From Candidatus Synechococcus calcipolaris G9 (lineage in GTDB: Bacteria; Cyanobacteriota; Cyanobacteriia; Thermosynechococcales; Thermosynechococcaceae): a DNA stretch of 64,000 nt. Positions within the stretch are counted from its first letter, which is position 1, and every line of letters begins with the position of its first letter. This document shows, one piece after another, positions 34,009 through 43,718 of the stretch. The position numbers and the translations under genes were made by a program. The DNA lies in NCBI RefSeq assembly GCF_029582805.1, contig NZ_JAKKUT010000002.1, forward strand, positions 1,016,001 to 1,080,000, written 5' to 3'. The notes under the pieces are model-generated. The model was not told the origin of the DNA. It searched no databases and saw only the letters and a program-made list of their open reading frames with translations.

Positions 34009-35676
34009 ATGGCTATTGAACATCATCTTAATCTCTGGCGGCCCTTAAGTTTCACAGAGCGTGTGGTGGGGGCCATTGATGTGGGTACAAACTCGATTCA
34101 CATGGTTGTGGTGCAGGTTCAGCCTAATTTGCCTAGCTTTAAGATTATTGCCACTGAAAAAGATATGGTGCGGCTGGGGGAGCGGTGTCAGCGAACTGGC
34201 GAGTTAACAGATGTTGCCATGGAACGGGCGATCGCCACTCTACGGCGTTGTCGGGAATTGGCCGATGGACTCCATGCCGAAGAAGTTGTTGGTGTCGCCA
34301 CCAGTGCGGTGCGGGAAGCCCCCAATGGTCGGGAATTTTTAGAACGGGTTAAAAAGGAGATTGGCCTGGAGATTGATCTGATCCCTGGGGAAGAAGAGGC
34401 GCGGCGGATTTACCTAGGGGTGCTTTCGGGACTAGAATTTCAGGAAAAACCCCACATTATTATTGACATTGGTGGCGGCTCCACCGAACTTATTCTGGGG
34501 GATGGCCATGAACCCCGTTACCTCAGTAGTACGAAAGTTGGGGCCGTGCGTCTCACGGAGATGTTTGTCCAAAGTGACCCCATTAGCGATCGCGATTATG
34601 AATGTCTGCGGAGTTATGTGCGGGGAATGTTGGATTGGCCCACTGAAAGCCTTTGTGCCCATTTAGCCCCCGGAGAGACAGCCCAACTGGTGGGCACCTC
34701 TGGTACTATCGAAAGTCTGGTCATGGTTCACACCTGTGAAAAACAGGGGAATTGTCCCACGTCCTTACAGGGCTATGCCCTCACCCTAGAGGATTTACAG
34801 GCCCTCATTGATCGCCTACGGAAGCTAACCTTTACCCAACGGTGTCAGATTTTAGGAATGTCAGAGCGGCGGGCGGAAATTATTTTAGCGGGGGCCGTGA
34901 TTCTGCAAGAGGCGATGGTGCTACTGGGGCAATCTTCGTTGATTACCTGCGATCGCGCCCTGCGGGAAGGCATCATTGTGGATTGGATGCTCACCCATGG
35001 CCTAATTGAAGATCGGTTGCGGTATCAAAGTTCGGTGCGGCAGCGGAGTACCTACAGCTTAGGTGAAAAATTCCATGTCAATTTAAGCAGTAGTGAACGG
35101 GTGGCCGGTTTTGCCTTGGCCCTCTTTGATCAAACCCAAGAAATTTTACACTCATGGACGGAGGCAGAGCGGGAGCTACTCTGGTCAGCGGCAATTTTGC
35201 ATAACTGTGGTCACTATGTGAGCCATTCTGCCCACCACAAGCATTCCTACTATCTCGTTCGCCATGGTGGTTTACTGGGGTATACCGATGCGGAAATTGA
35301 AATCATTGCTAATCTATGTCGCTATCATCGCAAAAATACCCCCAAGAAAAAGCATGAAAACTATCGCAATCTTCAAGGGCGCCAACAACGCCACATTGTT
35401 GATCAACTGAGTGCGATTCTCCGCTTGGCGGCAGCCCTAGATCGACGACAAATTGGTGCAATTAATTCTCTACATTGTGAATGGAAGGCTCCTGAACGAG
35501 AACTAATTCTACATTTACAGGCCGTTAATCCCCAGGATCAGTGTGATTTAGAACTGTGGAGCTTAAATTACAAGAAAGAACCCTTTGAATCCGTCTTTAG
35601 TGTCAAGCTGAAGGCGGTTTTAGATTCCCCTCAACGACACTCTGAGATGCCGGTATCGACGGCGACTGTATCCTAA
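34009..35676 (+). CDS. ppx: Exopolyphosphatase (Ppx/GppA family)
   Basis: A 555-aa enzyme that removes terminal phosphate from polyphosphate (or pppGpp). The ASKHA fold shows GAIDVGTNSIHMVV, VVGVATSAVREAPNG and IDIGGGSTELIL. The C-terminal HD-like part has HNCGHYVSHSAHHKHSYYL and RYHRK. Links phosphate storage and stringent response. Typical length for cyanobacterial Ppx. Confidence 0.93.
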   Translation: MAIEHHLNLWRPLSFTERVVGAIDVGTNSIHMVVVQVQPNLPSFKIIATEKDMVRLGERCQRTGELTDVAMERAIATLRRCRELADGLHAEEVVGVATSAVREAPNGREFLERVKKEIGLEIDLIPGEEEARRIYLGVLSGLEFQEKPHIIIDIGGGSTELILGDGHEPRYLSSTKVGAVRLTEMFVQSDPISDRDYECLRSYVRGMLDWPTESLCAHLAPGETAQLVGTSGTIESLVMVHTCEKQGNCPTSLQGYALTLEDLQALIDRLRKLTFTQRCQILGMSERRAEIILAGAVILQEAMVLLGQSSLITCDRALREGIIVDWMLTHGLIEDRLRYQSSVRQRSTYSLGEKFHVNLSSSERVAGFALALFDQTQEILHSWTEAERELLWSAAILHNCGHYVSHSAHHKHSYYLVRHGGLLGYTDAEIEIIANLCRYHRKNTPKKKHENYRNLQGRQQRHIVDQLSAILRLAAALDRRQIGAINSLHCEWKAPERELILHLQAVNPQDQCDLELWSLNYKKEPFESVFSVKLKAVLDSPQRHSEMPVSTATVS

Positions 35677-35700
35677 GTTCCTTAATTGCCATGCCCTGAT

Positions 35701-36342
35701 CTAGGTTGCTTTAGAGGTGTTAGATTCCTGGATCTGGCGATCGCTAAATCGGCGTAACACCCCATTAATAAACCGATGCCCCCCCTCATCGCTATAGCGT
35801 TTGGCTAATTCGACGGCCTCATTAATCGCCACTTTCCGAGCCACATCTAAATACATCATCTCAGCGATCGCCAGTTGGAGAATCGTTCGATCAATATTGG
35901 CGAGACGATCCACCTGCCAATCCACCAGAGATTCCCCTAAGGTTTGATCCAGGGTTGCCTGATGGGTATTGAGGCAATTGAGTAAGGCTAGGGCATACAT
36001 TTGCACTTCGTCTTGGTGGGCAAAGTAGAGGATTTCGGGTAGCTCTAGGGCCGTACCCAGGCGGTTAATCGTGGATTCGGTTGTTTCAATGGCTTTTTGA
36101 AGATAGCTTTGAGCTTTTTTATATTCCGGGGCCGCTAACTCACTTTTGAGCAACAATCCATGGCTTTCATTCAGATCACTACTGGCTAACTCCAGGGACT
36201 CCCGCACCTCAAGGGCTAGGGTACGAATAGCGGCCAACATGAGACTACGGCAGTCCTGTTCCGAGAGGGTATGGGGTTGGCTAAGAACTTGGGCCGCACT
36301 AAGTAGGGCAAGTTCCCTAGCGGCACGACGAGGGGTAGTCAT
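35701..36342 (-). CDS. nusB: Transcription antitermination factor NusB
   Basis: An RNA-binding protein that acts with S10 in rRNA antitermination. The opening [16 protein letters not shown] and the C-terminal block [39 protein letters not shown] are family hallmarks. 213 aa, larger than the E. coli form, as is usual in cyanobacteria. It follows the DUF502 gene by 9 bp, an order seen in other cyanobacteria. Confidence 0.94.
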   Translation of the reverse strand: MTTPRRAARELALLSAAQVLSQPHTLSEQDCRSLMLAAIRTLALEVRESLELASSDLNESHGLLLKSELAAPEYKKAQSYLQKAIETTESTINRLGTALELPEILYFAHQDEVQMYALALLNCLNTHQATLDQTLGESLVDWQVDRLANIDRTILQLAIAEMMYLDVARKVAINEAVELAKRYSDEGGHRFINGVLRRFSDRQIQESNTSKAT

Positions 36343-36351
36343 GGTGGTATC

Positions 36352-37095
36352 CTAGCTCATGCCTGGGGAGAGTGAATTGGGAGAAAGGGGTGGTTTGGGG
36401 GGTAAAACGTCAACGGATTCAGCTTCAGGACGGGCGATCGCCCCTGTTCCCCTAGATTTACCATTAAAACTATCGGGAATGACAATGCCACCGGAGATAA
36501 TTATCTTAAAGGCATCTTCAATGGAAATATCCAGATCAATCACATCTTCCTCGGAAACTAAGGTATACCATCCCGTTGTTGGATTGGGCGAGGTGGGGAT
36601 AAACAAACTGAGCATAGCCTGATTAAAGTTTTCTTGGAGCGTACCGCTCACATTGCCCGTGACAAATCCCAAGGACCACAGGCCCGTGCGCGGATATTCC
36701 ACGAGAACCACGCGGCGAAAGCGATTGCGAGAGTCCCGTAGGAGGGTTTCTAGCAGTTGTTGTAGAACCTTATACACCGATCCTGCTAGGGGAATACGCT
36801 TGAGAATATTTTCCCCGGTCTCCAGAAACCAGCGGCCGACAAAATTACGGGCCATTAAACCAATCAGGAGAATTCCCACCAGGGGAACCGTAATGCCAAT
36901 AAAGAAATTGAGCAGGTCTAGGAGCAGGGGATGCCAGGTTTTGAAGGGATTCAGTTGCTTGGGGACACGGGTAAACAGATTGATCACCCAGGTGGATACC
37001 GTAAAGGATAACCAGATAGTCGTGGCTAGGGGAATGACCACCAATAAACCGGCAATCAGATCATTCTTAATGGCTTGCTTCAGTCGTTGCAGCAC
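36352..37095 (-). CDS. DUF502 membrane protein
   Basis: A 247-aa protein with two N-terminal membrane helices (LIAGLLVVIPLATTIWLSF and a second near residue 60) and the conserved GETLLR-like DUF502 core (KRIPLAGSVYKVLQQLLETLL, then RRVVLVEYPRTGLWSLGFVT). Function unknown. Starts at GTG and is cotranscribed with nusB. Confidence 0.88.
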   Translation of the reverse strand: MLQRLKQAIKNDLIAGLLVVIPLATTIWLSFTVSTWVINLFTRVPKQLNPFKTWHPLLLDLLNFFIGITVPLVGILLIGLMARNFVGRWFLETGENILKRIPLAGSVYKVLQQLLETLLRDSRNRFRRVVLVEYPRTGLWSLGFVTGNVSGTLQENFNQAMLSLFIPTSPNPTTGWYTLVSEEDVIDLDISIEDAFKIIISGGIVIPDSFNGKSRGTGAIARPEAESVDVLPPKPPLSPNSLSPGMS

Positions 37096-37183
37096 AGATC
37101 CTCTCTAAGTTACAGACGGGGGTGTCTGTCTACCGCTATGGGATCTAGCTTACCGTACTGATTTACTTCAGGTTTAAGGTTCC

Positions 37184-37768
37184 TTAGAAATCCCCTTGAT
37201 TTTTAGCGATCTGGGCGATCGCCTGTTTCAGTATCTGGTGTTCTTGGACTTGGATGCGTTGATGGAGCTTTTCTGGAGTATCCCCCGCCAGGATAGGCAC
37301 CGCCGCCTGGGCAAGGATGGGGCCACTATCCACCTCTAGGCTCACCAGATGGACGGTACAGCCGGTTATTTTCACCCCTGCGGCCAAGGCCTGCTCCACC
37401 GCATGGAGCCCCTTAAAGCTGGGCAACAAACTGGGATGGAGATTAATCACCCGGTCAGAATAGGCCTGCAACAATACCGGCGTGACAATTCGCATCCAAC
37501 CCGCCATCACCACCCAATCTACGTCATAGGCCTGCAAGACCCGGACAATTGCCTCATCTAGGGCCTCTCGGCTTGGAAAATCTCGGTGATTGAGGAGTTC
37601 AGCCGGAATCTTCCAGGCTTGGGCCCGTTCAGCGACTTTAGCCTTGGGATTATTGTAAATCAACACATGAATTTGGGCGGGTAACTGATCCTGGGCAATG
37701 GCTTCAGCTAGGGCCGCAAAATTGGTACCTGAACCCGATGCCAATACACCTAAACGCAGGGGTTTCAT
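37184..37768 (-). CDS. purN: Phosphoribosylglycinamide formyltransferase
   Basis: Transfers formyl from 10-formyl-THF to GAR in purine synthesis. The active-site Asn and His are in VINLHPSLLPSFKG, the Asp in VHLVSLEVDSGPIL. The nucleotide loop is ASGSGTNFAAL. ATG 37768 is preferred to GTG 37774. Confidence 0.95.
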   Translation of the reverse strand: MKPLRLGVLASGSGTNFAALAEAIAQDQLPAQIHVLIYNNPKAKVAERAQAWKIPAELLNHRDFPSREALDEAIVRVLQAYDVDWVVMAGWMRIVTPVLLQAYSDRVINLHPSLLPSFKGLHAVEQALAAGVKITGCTVHLVSLEVDSGPILAQAAVPILAGDTPEKLHQRIQVQEHQILKQAIAQIAKNQGDF

Positions 37769-37837
37769 GAACACAACCTAAGGGAAAGTCCGTTAATATT
37801 AATGTTTAAGCAGAATAAAAAACAAGCCATCCCCATC

Positions 37838-39085
37838 TTAACGGGAGGAGCGTTGTTGAAGGATCAATAACTCTAGGGCCCGCAGCAGAACTGGATCCTG
37901 AACGGTAGCAATGGCGTGGGGATTGATCCGTAGCTGCATATCGGTGGCAGGATGACTGGGAACCAAGACATCAGGGGTAATCCCCCCCTCGGAAATATCC
38001 GTACCCTTTGGCGTGAGATACCGTGCCACGGTCACAACCAGGGCAGAACCATCCCCCATTTCATGGACGGCTTGAACGCGAACTTTACCAAAGGTGCGGG
38101 TTCCCACCACCTGGGCCCGGCCATGATCTTGCAGGGCCCCCGCTAAAATTTCACTGGCACTGGCGGAGGCCTGATTCACCAAAATAACTAGGGGTAAATC
38201 CGTAATTGCCCGTTGATTGGCCCGAATTTCATCTTCTTTATCACCATGCTGGATACGGACAATGACACCAGCAGGGAGCCACTGGCGGGTAATGTCAATA
38301 CCTGCTTCTAACAGCCCCCCTGGGTTATGGCGTAGATCCAGAATATAGCTCTGCACATTTTGTTCGGCCAATGTGGTGATGGCGGTTTCCATTTGTTCCT
38401 TGGAGTGGGAATTAAACCCATTCAAGCGAATGTAGCCAATCCGATTGGGGCCCACCACCATGACTTGGTAGAGAACTGTGGTGGGAATTTCGCCTTCCCG
38501 GGTGATTTCAACGGCAAAGATTTCGCCATCGCCCCTGCGGACAGAAAGAACCAGTTTTGTGCCCGCTGTTCCCCGCAATAGATAGGTAGCCCGTTCCAGG
38601 GTGAGGCGATCGCTACCACGACCATTGATGGCAACAATTTCATCCCCCACTTTTAGATCGGCCTTTGCGGCCATAGAACCGGAGGTGATTTCAGCAACTT
38701 GAAAACTTTCTCCCATTTCCGCTAGGGTTAGGCCCACATCAACCAGTTGTCCTTGGGTTTGGCGCAGGAGTTGGCCATATTCTTGGGGCGGTAAAAAACG
38801 GGTGTAGGGATCATTGAGCTTCGTCAGGGTTTGCTGGATGGTGCGATAGGCCTGCTGGCGATCGCCGTATTGACGAGATAACAACTCGGTACGAATCGAT
38901 GACCAATCTAACTGGTTAAACTGGGGATCAATGTAATTCTTATTAATAAACTGCCAGGCTTCATCCACTAGGGCCTTAGGGGAATCCTTGAGGGTGGTGG
39001 TGGCAGCGGTGGCGGCTGAACCAACCAGAAAAATGAATGGTAGACATCCACTAATCGCCCGTGCCAGTCCAGTTTTCAAACCCAT
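37838..39085 (-). CDS. C-terminal processing protease (S41, Ctp family)
   Basis: A periplasmic or lumenal Ser/Lys protease: signal peptide, a helical head (YIDPQFNQLDWSSIR), PDZ domain (VDVGLTLAEMGESFQVAEITSGSMAAKADLKVGDEIV) and the S41 core with Ser in NQASASASEILAGAL and Lys in TFGKVRVQ. Relatives include CtpA, which matures the D1 protein, and CtpB/CtpC; paralogue unclear. The usual Gly after TFGK is Val here. ATG 39085 has AGGAG 9 nt upstream. Confidence 0.9.
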   Translation of the reverse strand: MGLKTGLARAISGCLPFIFLVGSAATAATTTLKDSPKALVDEAWQFINKNYIDPQFNQLDWSSIRTELLSRQYGDRQQAYRTIQQTLTKLNDPYTRFLPPQEYGQLLRQTQGQLVDVGLTLAEMGESFQVAEITSGSMAAKADLKVGDEIVAINGRGSDRLTLERATYLLRGTAGTKLVLSVRRGDGEIFAVEITREGEIPTTVLYQVMVVGPNRIGYIRLNGFNSHSKEQMETAITTLAEQNVQSYILDLRHNPGGLLEAGIDITRQWLPAGVIVRIQHGDKEDEIRANQRAITDLPLVILVNQASASASEILAGALQDHGRAQVVGTRTFGKVRVQAVHEMGDGSALVVTVARYLTPKGTDISEGGITPDVLVPSHPATDMQLRINPHAIATVQDPVLLRALELLILQQRSSR

Positions 39086-39140
39086 CGCCAAATGCTCCTG
39101 TTAATTTAACCTATATGGAATAAAGTATCTGTACCTTGAT

Positions 39141-39299
39141 TTATACTTTGTCAAACTTTTCATCAATCGTGTTGAATTTTTCCCTAGTTTCTGTTTGATT
39201 AACCTTAACCTCTAGGGTTAGGTTCTGAATCTGGGACTGCATGGGCCGGATACCATCCAACACCTGGCTTAGTTCCGATTGAGTTGTTGAATCACTCAT
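39141..39299 (-). CDS. 52-aa coiled-coil protein
   Basis: A short ORF (MSDSTTQSELSQVLDGIR then PMQSQIQNLTLEVKVNQTE and REKFNTIDEKFDKV) with heptad-like hydrophobics. It resembles small cyanobacterial coiled-coil hypotheticals. A possible ATG also lies at 39305. It fills an otherwise empty 280-bp gap between the Ctp and amidase genes. Confidence 0.6.
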   Translation of the reverse strand: MSDSTTQSELSQVLDGIRPMQSQIQNLTLEVKVNQTETREKFNTIDEKFDKV

Positions 39300-39368
39300 G
39301 ACCATGACCTACCATGTTGTTTCGGGCTGGTTTGTCAGACAGATTGACTCACATTATAGGGCGATCGC

Positions 39369-41159
39369 CTAGGGGTGTGGCACGAGAACGGTGTCTAGCC
39401 ATTCCTGAATGCCCTGGGCCAATGTGCGGGATAGGGCTGCTTGGGCCTGGGGATCCGTAATCCATTCAAATTCTTCGGGATTAATCATGAATCCCAACTC
39501 CAAGAGTACCGCTGGGGCTACGGTAGGACGGGTTAGGGCTAAGTTATTCCAAAACACACCATAGCGGGGACGGTTCAGGCGACGGCTGAGGTATTCCTCT
39601 AGAAAGATGGCTAAACTGTGGCTTTGGGGTTCATACCAAAACGTACCAATTCCCTGGGTATTCCAGGCATCCCCCGCATCGGGTAAGGCATTGTAATGAA
39701 TACTTAGGGCCAGGGTCGGCTCAGTGGCATCAATGAGGGCAACGCGCTCAGGCAAGTCTAAATCCCGATCATCCTCGAGAGTCAAGATGACGGTGGCCCC
39801 TAGCTGTTCCATATCCCGCGCCAAGTGCTGGGACAAAATTAGGGTCATTTCTTTTTCTGGGGTACCATCGGGCCCCCGTGCCCCTAGGTCTTCTGGGCCG
39901 CCATGGCCCGGATCCAAGAGAATTTTAATACCGCTGAGGGGTTGATTGCCCCGTGGTTGGGGCGGCGGATGGCGGAGACTTACAATAAGTTGATTCCCCT
40001 CATACCGGAGGCGATAGCCCCACTGCTGCGGAGAATGGAGCTGGAAACGATATTGCACCTGGCTAGGACTGACTTGGGCCCAGTCGAGGCGTTGAATCAC
40101 TGGGTCAGGATCCAGGCGAATGACATCGGTTTGGGCCGTGGTGTTGTGGAGAGTCAAGGTAAAGTGGCGATCGCCCTGGGTAACGGTCACGGGGACAGGC
40201 AACTCTAGGGGAAAGGTAATCTCTGTCCAACCGGATTGGGGGCGGGCAATAATACTACGAATCCTAGCCTGGGTGGGTGTTGCCAGGGGCAGCGATTGGG
40301 TTTCTGAGGCACGAATCCAGCCACCATAATCTAAACGTAACCAATCCCCCGTGCGTCCAGTTACCTGGGCCCGGGTTCCGGGGGGTAAGGGGGTCAACCG
40401 AGAATAATCTGTCCCTGGGCCGGTGCGGGCAATGCCGCCTTCGGGGCGAATGACTGTAATCCTGGGGAGTTGGGCTGGATCCAGAATCTCCAGGGTTGTG
40501 CCGGGTTCGACGGTTTGGTCACTAGAACCTTGGCCCAGATGCCAGCGAATTTGGCCGTAGTCCCCAGGGGTATCAAGGGCGGTACAGCCCCGATAGGTTT
40601 GGCTGGGGGAGGAATAGACCGTGGTTTGATCAATTAACGCCGCTGTATTTGGAGCTAAAATGCCTGAACCATCAATGGCGGATAAATTAACGGTTTTGGG
40701 GCCAACTTGAACCCGCAGGCGATCGCCCGGACTAGCCAGAGCTGTAAAACAGAGGGGTTCCCCCGGTTGCCGTGCTAGGTTTGCCGTGGGTTCTAAAATC
40801 CGAAAACCTGCGGCGGTGGTGAGTCCATCGGGTTCAAGGGCTTGGCGATGAATTTGAAATGTGAGGGTTTGCTCCCCAGCCTGAAGGGTGATCTGATTCT
40901 CGCCCCACTGCAAGGGAATGGATGGGGAAAAATGACCCGCCGGCGATCGCTGCTCAATCACCTGGCCATTTAGGAGAACGGGTAAATTGGGGTTGGCGGT
41001 ACCAATAAAGAAAATTTGGGCGGCCGTGGTTCGGTGCGTTTGGGGCGGATAGACAACATTCAGGGGGCGATCGCCCCAACTGGGCTGGGCGGCAAAGCAA
41101 ACCATGGGTAGAGCCAAGGTGGTCGTGGCCAAAAATTTTAAGCTAACGGATGCTGGCAA
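39369..41159 (-). CDS. N-acetylmuramoyl-L-alanine amidase (AmiC type) with SH3b
   Basis: Cell-wall amidase: signal peptide, N-terminal beta domains, an SH3b-like domain (GIARTGPGTDYSRLTPLPPGTRAQ), an AMIN-like region and a C-terminal Amidase_3 domain. The Zn ligands and catalytic Glu are visible in LLDPGHGG, EKEMTL, SIHYNA and LLELGFM. The frame opens at TTG 41186, but TTG 41159 has GGGAGGAG right before it and starts the signal peptide properly. It overlaps the GFA gene by 17 nt. Confidence 0.9.
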   Translation of the reverse strand: MPASVSLKFLATTTLALPMVCFAAQPSWGDRPLNVVYPPQTHRTTAAQIFFIGTANPNLPVLLNGQVIEQRSPAGHFSPSIPLQWGENQITLQAGEQTLTFQIHRQALEPDGLTTAAGFRILEPTANLARQPGEPLCFTALASPGDRLRVQVGPKTVNLSAIDGSGILAPNTAALIDQTTVYSSPSQTYRGCTALDTPGDYGQIRWHLGQGSSDQTVEPGTTLEILDPAQLPRITVIRPEGGIARTGPGTDYSRLTPLPPGTRAQVTGRTGDWLRLDYGGWIRASETQSLPLATPTQARIRSIIARPQSGWTEITFPLELPVPVTVTQGDRHFTLTLHNTTAQTDVIRLDPDPVIQRLDWAQVSPSQVQYRFQLHSPQQWGYRLRYEGNQLIVSLRHPPPQPRGNQPLSGIKILLDPGHGGPEDLGARGPDGTPEKEMTLILSQHLARDMEQLGATVILTLEDDRDLDLPERVALIDATEPTLALSIHYNALPDAGDAWNTQGIGTFWYEPQSHSLAIFLEEYLSRRLNRPRYGVFWNNLALTRPTVAPAVLLELGFMINPEEFEWITDPQAQAALSRTLAQGIQEWLDTVLVPHP

Positions 41160-41541
41160 TATTCTCCTCCCAGGCCCGGCCCTCAAAAGCTACCACCTCA
41201 AATTTTTCCCGCAGGTTCGGCTCGTCCAAACAATTCAGATTCACATCAATCTGATCCGGGTGGGAGCGGGGATGGTAAAAGGGATGAATCCCACAGTGTT
41301 GACAAAATAAATGTTGGGCCGTGCCTGTATTGAAGCGGTAGGTCGTAAGGTCATCGTCCCCCTGTAATAATTCAAAATCTGAGGGAGGAACAATGTGGTG
41401 CAAAAATCCTTTCTTTGTGCAGATCGAACAGTTACAGGCGATCGCCCGCCATTGACGAATCTTTACCCGAAACCGAACAGACCCACAGTGGCAACCTCCC
41501 CCATAGACCTGCTCACTTGAATCATGACTCGTTTGGAGCAT
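41143..41541 (-). CDS. GFA/CENP-V family zinc protein
   Basis: A 132-aa GFA-domain protein. Zn-binding cysteines appear in GGCHCGSVRF, CNCSICTKKG and LFCQHCGIHPFYH. The family was named for glutathione-dependent formaldehyde-activating enzyme, but most members have no known substrate. Upstream partner of the amidase, likely cotranscribed. Confidence 0.9.
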   Translation of the reverse strand: MLQTSHDSSEQVYGGGCHCGSVRFRVKIRQWRAIACNCSICTKKGFLHHIVPPSDFELLQGDDDLTTYRFNTGTAQHLFCQHCGIHPFYHPRSHPDQIDVNLNCLDEPNLREKFEVVAFEGRAWEENIASIR

Positions 41542-41547
41542 GACTGG

Positions 41548-41649
41548 TTAATCATCGGGAGTTAGGCGCAGCAAGAGATAGCCGAGACCAAGACCGACAA
41601 GAACAAGCGTAAAGGAAATAACAGAGGTATTGAAAATTTCTTGCCCCAT
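41548..41649 (-). CDS. 33-aa single-helix membrane protein, PetM-like candidate
   Basis: MGQEIFNTSVISFTLVLVGL then GLGYLLLRLTPDD: one membrane helix with short polar ends. The layout E-x-x-N-x-x-x-x-SF-x-L-x-x-VG-x-x-LG-x-LLL matches small cytochrome b6f subunit VII (PetM) proteins as I remember them. GGAG lies about 12 nt upstream. It would sit in the thylakoid membrane. Coding is likely; the PetM name is less sure because the usual QGAE-type end is absent. Confidence 0.55.
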   Translation of the reverse strand: MGQEIFNTSVISFTLVLVGLGLGYLLLRLTPDD

Positions 41650-41740
41650 GATCGCGATGTCTCCAGTTAAACAAAATTCATTTTATCGTGAGTCTGACCA
41701 CCCTAGAAAAGAAAGAACCCAAAAATAATCCAAGGCATCC

Positions 41741-42229
41741 TCAAAGAAATCGCCTTAGGCGAACTAAAATCGGCTGGTAGACATCTAAACAGAGACGCAG
41801 AACAACGCCTAAATGGGCACAAAACGTCAGACCCACCCAAACCAGGGGAAACCAGTGTCCCGGCGCATCCGGTAAGGGAGGAAAGGTATGATACCCCAGC
41901 CAGACCAAGGCCGGTGGCATCAGCACAAATAGAATACCGAGTACCACCACCGTATAGGTAAATTCCATGGGGCGTTGATGGAGAGATCGCCAACCCTGAC
42001 CCATCCACTGCCAACGAAACCCCTGGCTACTATCTTCTAGGCGAACGGTTTGGGTTTCAAAGTTAACGGAGAGAATATGGCGGCAAAAGTTGCAGGCAAA
42101 GGCATCCATCAGAACCATTTGGGAAATTTGCCCATGGCGACATACGGGACAGATATAGACCCCACTCGCCTCTAACGGCATACGTTTAGAGACAGGATCG
42201 ATGGGACCGCCAGGGACAAAATCAACCAT
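41741..42229 (-). CDS. Zinc-ribbon membrane protein, unknown
   Basis: A 162-aa protein. A zinc ribbon (CPVC near residue 27 and CNFC near 46) is followed by two membrane helices (VVVLGILFVLMPPALVWLGY and WVGLTFCAHLGVVLRLCLDV). Of the type conserved in cyanobacteria with no known role. Only 2 bp separate it from the L,D-transpeptidase gene upstream. Confidence 0.75.
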   Translation of the reverse strand: MVDFVPGGPIDPVSKRMPLEASGVYICPVCRHGQISQMVLMDAFACNFCRHILSVNFETQTVRLEDSSQGFRWQWMGQGWRSLHQRPMEFTYTVVVLGILFVLMPPALVWLGYHTFPPLPDAPGHWFPLVWVGLTFCAHLGVVLRLCLDVYQPILVRLRRFL

Positions 42230-42231
42230 GC

Positions 42232-42831
42232 CTAAGGCTGGACAATGACCGCCATTCCCACTTCCACTTTCTCAAATAGGGCACGAATATCGTTATTTTT
42301 CATCCGCACACAACCGTGGGACACCGCCTGACCAATTAATGACTCATTGGTGGTGCCATGAAAGCCGACAAAACCTTTATTGCCCATGGGCGCAAAGACA
42401 ATCAGGCGATCGCCCAAGGGATTATTAGGCCCTGGCTGGACAACATTGCCATTAAAGGGATTTTGCCAAATGGGATCAACTACTTTGTGGGACACCTGAA
42501 AAGACCCTTGGGGCGTTTCCCAACCCGCTCGACCAATGGCAACCGGATAGCTGGCGAGAACCTGTTCCCCTTCATATAGATAAACGCGGCGATCGCTCAG
42601 CCGCAACACCAATTTACGCTCCATGGTAGGAAGGAAGGGAGAAGCTTCGCGGAGGGCCGGCAGTTCCAGTAAGGCAATATCCGGTAATAGTAACGGATTT
42701 GGCTCTGTCCTGGGGGCCCGACTCACTGCGGTTTCTAAGGCTGCGGTTCCTAGGGGCAGGGCCAAACCAGGCAAGGCTGCTAACCCAACTAAACCCGATG
42801 CTAAGATGCCTGACTGTAACCAACGCAACAT
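42232..42831 (-). CDS. L,D-transpeptidase (YkuD)
   Basis: Periplasmic enzyme that makes 3-3 peptidoglycan cross-links or anchors proteins. The YkuD motif HGTTN...SHGCVRM is intact with catalytic Cys. Signal peptide at the start (LASGLVGLAALPGLALP). ATG 42831 follows GGGAGGAG by a good distance; TTG 42837 opens the frame. Confidence 0.93.
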   Translation of the reverse strand: MLRWLQSGILASGLVGLAALPGLALPLGTAALETAVSRAPRTEPNPLLLPDIALLELPALREASPFLPTMERKLVLRLSDRRVYLYEGEQVLASYPVAIGRAGWETPQGSFQVSHKVVDPIWQNPFNGNVVQPGPNNPLGDRLIVFAPMGNKGFVGFHGTTNESLIGQAVSHGCVRMKNNDIRALFEKVEVGMAVIVQP

Positions 42832-42909
42832 CATCAACTCCTCCCTTCCAAATGTGAAGAAACAAAATAACTAGGTCATTAAATTAATGCAGCTAATACA
42901 ACCCCAGAC

Positions 42910-43341
42910 CTAGTAGAAAAGGATCTGCGGTGGTGGGGGTTGGGGAGCAGGCGGCGGCGCAACCACAGGACGGGGAGGTGGGGCACTCACAGCGGGAATT
43001 TGCAGAGGTTGCACAGCAACGTAGGGCGGAGCCGGTACAATGGCTGCACAAAGAATCTTGGCCGTAGGCTCTTGATAGCGAGGATCAAGAATAACGGCTA
43101 GATCCATCCCTTCTTCAACTTCAGCCCGGAAGGGACGCTGACGATGTTTGCGATCGAAAACAACCACAATATCTTCGCCCCAAGGTTGGCGCATCGTTAC
43201 TAGATCACCATCAATATTGGTGACAACACCCCGAACAGCCTTTGCACTCTGGGCCTCGGCCTCAGGAACCATTCCCACTAACCCTAGGCCCGTTGCTGCA
43301 ATTGCTAAAGCAGCTAAAGCGGTATGACGCAATTTGAACAC
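42910..43341 (-). CDS. Exported Pro-rich protein, unknown
   Basis: A 143-aa protein with signal peptide (ALAALAIAATGLGLVGMVPEAEA), an OB-like strand region (VRGVVTNIDGDLVTMRQPWGEDIVVVFDRK) and a Pro-rich tail (PPPRPVVAPPPAPQPPPPQ). Likely periplasmic. No family recognised. Confidence 0.7.
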   Translation of the reverse strand: MFKLRHTALAALAIAATGLGLVGMVPEAEAQSAKAVRGVVTNIDGDLVTMRQPWGEDIVVVFDRKHRQRPFRAEVEEGMDLAVILDPRYQEPTAKILCAAIVPAPPYVAVQPLQIPAVSAPPPRPVVAPPPAPQPPPPQILFY

Positions 43342-43718
43342 AGTTTTACTCCTGTTAATCCTAAATCCAAACCATATGGAAGCCAGTTTTTTAGTTAAGT
43401 ACCCTAGACACGACCGGATACGGGAACCTGGCGAAACAGCATTGAGTCCTAATTGCTAAGCCTTAAAACTGAATGCTGGATTTTGCATAGATGAAGAGTG
43501 AATATCTACTCTGCATTCTACGAATCTGGATTAGCCTCGTCAAGGTTTTGCTACGAATCTTGATATAACCGGCTTTGGCCCCACTGTGACCCCCAAGTGA
43601 CCTATGCCAATTCAATGAATTCCTAAATACTTGAAATCGGTTTTGACGGTTTCCAGGGAACTGCATCCCTAGACGTTTTGATGCCTATATATCCAGCTAG
43701 AGGTCAAGGTAAAGCTAG
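43342..43718. other. 377-bp intergenic region
   Basis: Between two divergent genes. No convincing ORF, RNA or terminator. A CTACGAATCT decamer occurs twice, near 43519 and 43551. Otherwise nothing recognised. Confidence 0.5.

Noticed and set aside
43463-43666. 67-aa frame in the 377-bp gap
   Set aside because: No ribosome site, no conserved pattern and random-looking composition.
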